From: Hygrocybe punicea
Lineage: Eukaryota > Basidiomycota > Agaricomycetes > Agaricales > Hygrophoraceae
Direction: 5' to 3'
Length of the DNA stretch: 64,000 nt
Assembly: GCA_963556145.1 (NCBI GenBank)
Contig: OY744462.1
Span: 6,262,001 to 6,326,000, forward strand
Part shown: positions 59,344-64,000 of the stretch, piece after piece
Layout: each line of letters begins with the position of its first letter
Numbering within the stretch: position 1 is the first letter of the stretch
Position numbers and translations under genes: made by a program
Notes under the pieces: generated by a model
Seen by the model: the letters and a program-made list of their open reading frames with translations, nothing else
Database searches by the model: none
Told to the model about the DNA's origin: nothing

Positions 59344-59924
59344 TTACGATTGACTCGTCCCCAAAAGAGCCGTTATCCGCAAATCAAATCCACCAGTTCG
59401 AATGGGCATCTCTGGTGTGTGAAAGGGATTCTTCATGACAGCATCCGAATACGTCTCGTACACTTTCTGGAGCATTGTTTCGGCTGACGGTTCTGCCATG
59501 GACGTTAGCAGAACAAATTTGGTACCTTCATGATCGACATCATCACCAATGCTTGAAAGAAAACAAATATGTTCCGCACCAGTGACAGTCAGCAAGATGG
59601 TCATCTTGAAAGACTCCCCTTCGATCACTTGAGCACCAGTACTAGACCCAGTAGGCGACAAACGGCTGGTGATGGCATGTATACCATGCAGCGTACCGGC
59701 AAGGACCAGATACTCGTTGGATGTAAGTTGTGCAAGCCCGTCTATGATCACGGTGGACGATCAGCGTTTGTAACAGTTAAGAGTTAAGAATAAAAAGGAC
59801 CTGCAAAATCGCGCTGGTAGATTAGTCCCCCGGCTTTATTGATCACCTGCGATAATTACGCTTTAGTTTTGAAAGTGATTCAGGATAAAAGTGCCTAGAG
59901 TACCCAGAGAGCATAAATGGCCAT
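59344..59924 (-). CDS. TRS23: TRAPP complex subunit TRS23 (TRAPPC4/sybindin)
   Basis: Core subunit of the TRAPP complexes, which activate Ypt1/Rab1 in ER-Golgi traffic. The ATG at 59924 starts MAIYALW; a 58-bp intron joins VINKAGGLIYQRDFA and a second leads to DGLAQLTSNEYLVLAGTLHG. These match the sybindin opening (MAIFxxYVVNKAGGLIYQ) and LTSNExLxLAxxxHGIHAI. Next ITSRLSPTGSSTGAQVIEGE and FKMTILLTVTG|TKFVLLTS, where a third intron restores the family TLTGTKFV. The end EIYSDAVMKNPFHTPEMPIR-like block is the hallmark (here ETYSDAVMKNPFHTPEMPIR). The PDZ-like insert of animal TRAPPC4 is absent, as expected for fungi. About 160 residues. Confidence 0.92.
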
Positions 59925-60561
59925 GGAGAAACCAGGTATTGTCATGTGGTCCCGGCAATGTGCGGCCGAATGGTCGGGGTTTACAAACGTAACCCGCAAT
60001 TGGGAGGAGAATGGAAACCATCACCCGGATCAGCCCCGTTTGTAAGCACGCCGTTTACAGTCCGACGCGGCATGGCATTAGGACCCAAGTCACTCTGTCA
60101 TCTAGAAGGTATCCATGCATGTCAATGGCCTATGTTAGATACTACAGGAGCGGAGTCCTATTACTCACTAGTAGTGTAGCGTATTGCCAGATTAAAGGTA
60201 CATAGAGTATATGCTGGGGTTGGCCTAGGCCCTGGTTACCTTGCCGGTAACCCCTTGTTGCAGTAACTGGGGGTCACCAGTGCAAAACCTGCCATACACA
60301 GGTGTAAGCAACGGCAGCCGCATGGAGATTGGAAATATTCAAACTCTGCCACCATTCAACCTGTCAGCGCAAACCTTTGTGTTCGCATCGTTGCCCCACC
60401 ATTGCCTCAACGTCTCCCCTCGCTCATGCAACACACAAAACACAAGCAGCATGATGTGCCAGTGAGCTGCTGGCCAGTGTTGATGCCATTTTGATACACT
60501 ACAGCCCTCTAATACACCGGCCTGAGCCCCCTCTCTCACACCTTTCAAGTTTCAACATTTG

Positions 60562-60575
60562 CCCCCCCCCCCCCC
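60562..60575 (+). repeat. C14 homopolymer
   Basis: Fourteen consecutive C; a place where assembly length may be unreliable. Confidence 0.9.
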
Positions 60576-60629
60576 TTCACCCTTGCAGCGCATTGGCACC
60601 CCCTTGGATCTGAGTGATCGCATCTCCAA

Positions 60630-60900
60630 CCAGGTCCCTGCATCCACCAACACCTTCCAAGCAGCATTGTTGGCTGAATTGATCCACTTTCAACCACGTG
60701 GAACACATCTCTCAATTGGTGAGTGTCCCCTTCCACATTCCGGCCCTCTTTTGATGGTAAAAAATTGTTCACCACCTTTCTCACCCAGCTGCATTGTTGA
60801 CTGAGTTCATAGTGTCCATTTGGGGAACCTGCCCTTCCCTGCCACCATGGAACGCATCCCTAAATTGGTGAGTGTCCCATTTGACATCAAGCTGCCATCC
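60630..60900 (+). repeat. Imperfect tandem duplication
   Basis: Two blocks share 'gcattgttg.ctga.tt', then 'tggaac.catc.ct.aattgg', then 'tgagtgtccc' and later 'ccggccct'. Divergence is marked, so the event is old. Confidence 0.6.
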
Positions 60901-61395
60901 GGCCCTTGTTACGAGTCCCTATAAGGGAATCGTTCTATACGGTGGATTTTTCAACTCAGGGTCAGACTCTAATTTGCCAAGCCGTGGGAACAATTGTTGC
61001 AAACTGTGGGAACAATTTTGAAGCCCTGTGAATAAATTTGAAACCGTGTGACTGCTGACTTTGTAACTGTGAGAATTTGTTGTCTCAAATGAGCAAGAAC
61101 AATAAGGTCACCAGATCAAAGGTGCCAAGTTGGGAAAGTGTAGTCCACTGCTAAGTCGACTTCATGACAATAATCGTATTCTTTGTTGGTGTAATGTGCA
61201 TTATGACATATGGATGAGTTGAAAACCTGTCTGAACAGTACTGAGAGTTCTGTATTGTCCAACTAGTATCCCTGCTGTATTCTGAGGAATTGCCAGTGCA
61301 ATATAGACTGAATGAACCAGATATGATATCTTTGTTTACAGATACATATAACAGCTATGTACATTGGAATCACAAGGAACAGGTTTAACACTGGT

Positions 61396-61833
61396 TTAAC
61401 CAGCGGGTTCATCATTTTTCGGCACAAAGTGTTTTGCAGATGTCCCTACCTGAATCCGGGGCATTGCAATTGCACAAATAATAGCAGAAATAAAAGTCTG
61501 GACAGTTGTTGGATGTGCATTATGTGCCATATTTGACATCCCATATTGAAGCAGAGAAAGTGCAAGCAGAGCTATCAACATTGAGAAACTATGGAGTTCA
61601 CACATTGGTACCCCAGATGCTGTTTCAATGTATTCATTGAATGGGCTCATAAGGGTGAGGTGTATAATTTGTTGATGTTTCATCAAAGGACACGAAAATA
61701 GTACAATAAATGCAGTCAACTGCATAATGATTCGAGATCCAGACACAAGGACAAGGAACATAATTAGTTCAAGAGAAGCTCCAATCATGCCAGAACAAAA
61801 TAATATGATTGGAAAGCAATTATTAAATAGCAA
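61396..61833 (-). CDS. Doubtful membrane-protein-like open frame
   Basis: A 145-codon single frame with three hydrophobic stretches (FPIILFCSGMIGASLELIMF; LTAFIVLFSCPLM; FSMLIALLALSLLQYGM) and a hydrophilic end. The neighbourhood is repetitive and AT-rich, which can give such frames by chance. No family was recognised and no splice context supports it. It may be a relic of a transposable or lineage-specific gene. Confidence 0.25.
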   Translation of the reverse strand: MLFNNCFPIILFCSGMIGASLELIMFLVLVSGSRIIMQLTAFIVLFSCPLMKHQQIIHLTLMSPFNEYIETASGVPMCELHSFSMLIALLALSLLQYGMSNMAHNAHPTTVQTFISAIICAIAMPRIQVGTSAKHFVPKNDEPAG

Positions 61834-62327
61834 AGCATCATATTTATGGCAGGATGGGAAGAAGTGAAGGTTGGGCCAAGATACAATCCAATGGTATCAA
61901 TGCAGGAACATAGCAACATAGGCTTCTCAGTACAGCAGTGAATTTCGTCATCAATTTAGATATAAAGGAGTAAATATGCTTGTTGTACCTGCAGATTTCG
62001 TCCAGTTAATATGACACGTCTTTGAACAAAAGGTTATGCATCACATATGCGAAGTAAAGGTAGTTTGATTGAATTTGTACAATGAATTGTAATTCAGTTT
62101 CATGGACCACAAACCGAACATATTGGACATGTTCGGTGTGTTCGGTCAATGTGTTCGGTCAATATGTTCAGGTTACTATTGTCATATGTGATCAGTACAC
62201 ATTGAACATTGGATATAGTTAGCTATCCAGTGGTGATACAAAGAGAATATGCAAACATTAAATCTGGATTATAGGTAGATAATGGATTTTCAATAGCTCA
62301 TTCTCATCTTTTCAGCAAAAAGGCACA

Positions 62328-62410
62328 TTGAGAAATTTGGACTTGGTAGAATTTTGGGTGCTGTGTTTTGTATCTCATGAAATACTGCTTGGATCAAGAT
62401 GGTTATACAG
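62328..62410 (+). repeat. Left arm of 83-bp inverted repeat
   Basis: Begins 'ttgagaaatttggacttgg' and ends 'ggttatacag'. It matches the reverse complement of 62715-62797 at all but about three positions; the spacer is about 304 bp. Confidence 0.88.
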
Positions 62411-62714
62411 TTTATGATTCTGGTTGTATTTCGAGCCTAGTGACAGACAAACATAGTACAGATGCAATGACGGCTCAAAGGACAAAAATAGAGAAGAATA
62501 TGGTATATGTACTTCTAGGCCTTGAAAAGATGAACAACCTTCTCCCTCCAGTCTTCTTCATATGAGCTCTTTCGATGTCATAATTTGACAGTATCATTTT
62601 GGGCGTCAAAAAGTACTGGTCTACCTTTTATTTCATCAACAACTCACTATATCCTAAATATTGTTCAAATGTAATTACAGGCGTAGATAGTCCTCAAGAC
62701 ATAGTACAACTTCC

Positions 62715-62797
62715 CTGTATAACCATCTTAATCCAAATAGTATTTCATGAGATACAAAACACAGCACCCAAAATTCTACCAAGTCCAAATTTCTCAA
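62715..62797 (-). repeat. Right arm of 83-bp inverted repeat
   Basis: Reverse complement of 62328-62410. RNA across the locus could fold to a hairpin of about 83 bp with a 304-base loop. Confidence 0.88.
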
Positions 62798-62884
62798 TCG
62801 ATTCAAAAAGGTGCAGTTGCTGCCATCAGATAGCAAAACAGCTGTAACATATCAACGGGTTGAGTACACATACAATATTATACA

Positions 62885-64000
62885 TTAGCATCGGTCTATA
62901 TTCATATTATAGAAGCGTTGCCTTGTTTCCACAACACCCTCTGCATCATTACCCTCTTCCACATACCCAACATGCCGTTTGATGGCTATTCTGGGCTGTG
63001 TAGTTGGTGTAGGCAAAGCTGTCTTGTTGCGAATCATAGTTGCTTCCTGAGAATATACATCAGTATTCGTTTAATTCTTGATGTATTAAAGTGTTACCTC
63101 TGTGAAGTCACTGTCTACTAGTGCCAATGACCGTAGATTCAGAATCATCTTGAATTTATCCTTCTTTACCGGAACTGCCGATATTGTAAACTGAACCTCC
63201 ACTATATCACCGATTCTAAAGCAAGTTGGGTTTGTTGGAATGAAGCTAATAAATATTTCCATCAGTAGGGATGTGATCCCAATTCATCGTCACTCACCAA
63301 TGTCGATTTCTATCAGACTTCAACTTGTAATAAAGTACGCAATTGTCCTGGCCATGAAAGTAGCGGGAATTCGCAAGTGAGGTTAATATGCCTTTTGGAT
63401 CGATGACATACTCGAATGGAATGTGAGAGGAAGTGTTGTCATGTCGGCGATCAGTGAAATATCGGGTTCCTATTGCGAGTGCCATGTAATCCATGTATGT
63501 AGAAGGCGTAAAAGCTTGCATTGCTTTGTCAGGAAATTGACGAGCCAGTTTCTGGTGCAGAATCCGAAGGTTATCGATATAGGATTGAAAGCCCGTTGTA
63601 TCAAGGCCAGTTACGACTATGCTTTGACGTATGAAGGGCGTTCGGCGTTCTGGTTGACTATTGCAGTGATTCATCAGAATGGTATTCAAGGAATTGATAC
63701 GAATTTAGCACATACCTGGTTGTTATGGGTGGAAGATCTTTCGCCACCAAAATCGCTTGCAAACTTAATACCAATTCTTGATGTTCGGATTCATCATTGG
63801 TTGGAAGTGTAAACTTCCAGCAATTTGGAGAGTCAACATGCACAATATTGACATTTGCAATCTGGCAATGCGGTCAATATGATATACCTTTTCAAATCCA
63901 ATGACTTACGTTTGTGGCCTTCGCAAGCTGACTTTCATCATCGTCTAAGCGTGCAGATATGATTTCCTGCAGATGTTCAGCTGTCAATTTGGTGTCAAAT
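62885..64000 (-). CDS. Agaricomycete-type hypothetical protein, 5' end beyond window
   Basis: Member of a hypothetical-protein family that I recall as common in mushroom genomes; function unknown. Exons read from right to left: LVLSLQAILVAKDLPPITTR, SIVVTGLDTTGFQSYIDNLR, ALAIGTRYFTDRRHDNTSSH, DPKGILTSLANSRYFHGQDN, then after an intron GDIVEVQFTISAVPVKKDKF and MILNLRSLALVDSDFTE. The last intron (GTAACA...TCTCAG) joins EATMIRNKTALPTPTTQPRI and KRHVGYVEEGNDAEGVVETR, stopping at 62885. No catalytic motif is visible. All visible exons are intact, with no stop or frameshift. It continues past the right edge. Confidence 0.72.

Larger units (their letters stand above)
59925..62884. other. Gene-poor, AT-rich, repeat-bearing region
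   Basis: Nearly 3 kb with no confidently coding gene. It contains a C14 tract (60562-60575), an imperfect duplication around 60630-60900, 'gtgtgttcggtcaat' repeats near 62138-62165 and an 83-bp inverted repeat pair. The base composition shifts to AT-rich from about 61 kb. Confidence 0.6.

Noticed and set aside
61021..61080. CRISPR-like spaced 'ctgtgggaacaattt' words
   Set aside because: Only two or three degenerate copies with irregular spacing; not an array, and this is a eukaryotic locus.

Overview
The window is nuclear DNA of a basidiomycete fungus, most likely an Agaricomycete mushroom. The evidence is densely packed multi-exon genes with many 45-75 bp introns (GT-AG with late CTNA-type branch points), fungal versions of housekeeping genes (PAC1/LIS1, DAD3, GTR1, HOP1, DOA1, VCX1, fungal lumazine synthase), a Zn2Cys6 regulator, a velvet protein and Agaricomycete-type lineage-specific families. 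No bacterial operons, rRNA or tRNA genes were seen. The coordinates of multi-exon genes are spans from start codon to stop codon; introns were inferred by reading frame, splice signals and family consensus.

Layout. 1-7 kb: a kinesin-4 motor (3' end outside the window), a doubtful small gene, the dynein regulator PAC1/LIS1 and a velvet-domain regulator, all on the minus strand. 7.9-17.2 kb: an RtcB-type RNA ligase, mitochondrial NAD(P) transhydrogenase, the dolichol-phosphate-mannose synthase subunit DPM3 and the Arp2/3 subunit ARPC1 on the plus strand, closing on minus-strand DAD3 (DASH complex). 17.2-22 kb: a doubtful small gene and two tandem BTB-like paralogues with acidic tails. 22.4-27.5 kb: an AGC kinase and IPK1 (inositol pentakisphosphate 2-kinase), transcribed divergently, with a roughly 2-kb foldback-type element (two roughly 470-bp inverted repeats around a G-rich minisatellite) filling their shared promoter. 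27.9-34.9 kb: isovaleryl-CoA dehydrogenase, a Zn2Cys6 factor, a repeat-bearing zinc-finger-like protein and arginase. 36.5-53.4 kb: a YTH m6A reader, TilS, SRP40/NOPP140, lumazine synthase, GTR1/RagA, a vacuolar Ca2+/H+ exchanger, a histidine phosphatase and DOA1/UFD3. 55-60 kb: meiotic HOP1 and the TRAPP subunit TRS23. 60-64 kb: AT-rich, gene-poor, repeat-bearing DNA ending in a partial gene of an Agaricomycete-type family.

The genes do not form a pathway cluster. Several touch common themes: cytoskeleton and chromosome motion (kinesin-4, LIS1, ARPC1, DAD3), RNA processing and modification (RtcB, TilS, YTH), nutrient signalling (AGC kinase, IPK1, GTR1) and mitochondrial metabolism (transhydrogenase, isovaleryl-CoA dehydrogenase, probably TilS).

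The most unusual items are the long-TIR/minisatellite element in the IPK1-kinase promoter, a bacterial-type RtcB in a fungus, a velvet protein whose tail carries a short Gly-Asn-Gln-Tyr-Asn motif, a near-perfect 83-bp inverted repeat at about 62.3-62.8 kb, and likely GC-AG introns in three genes.
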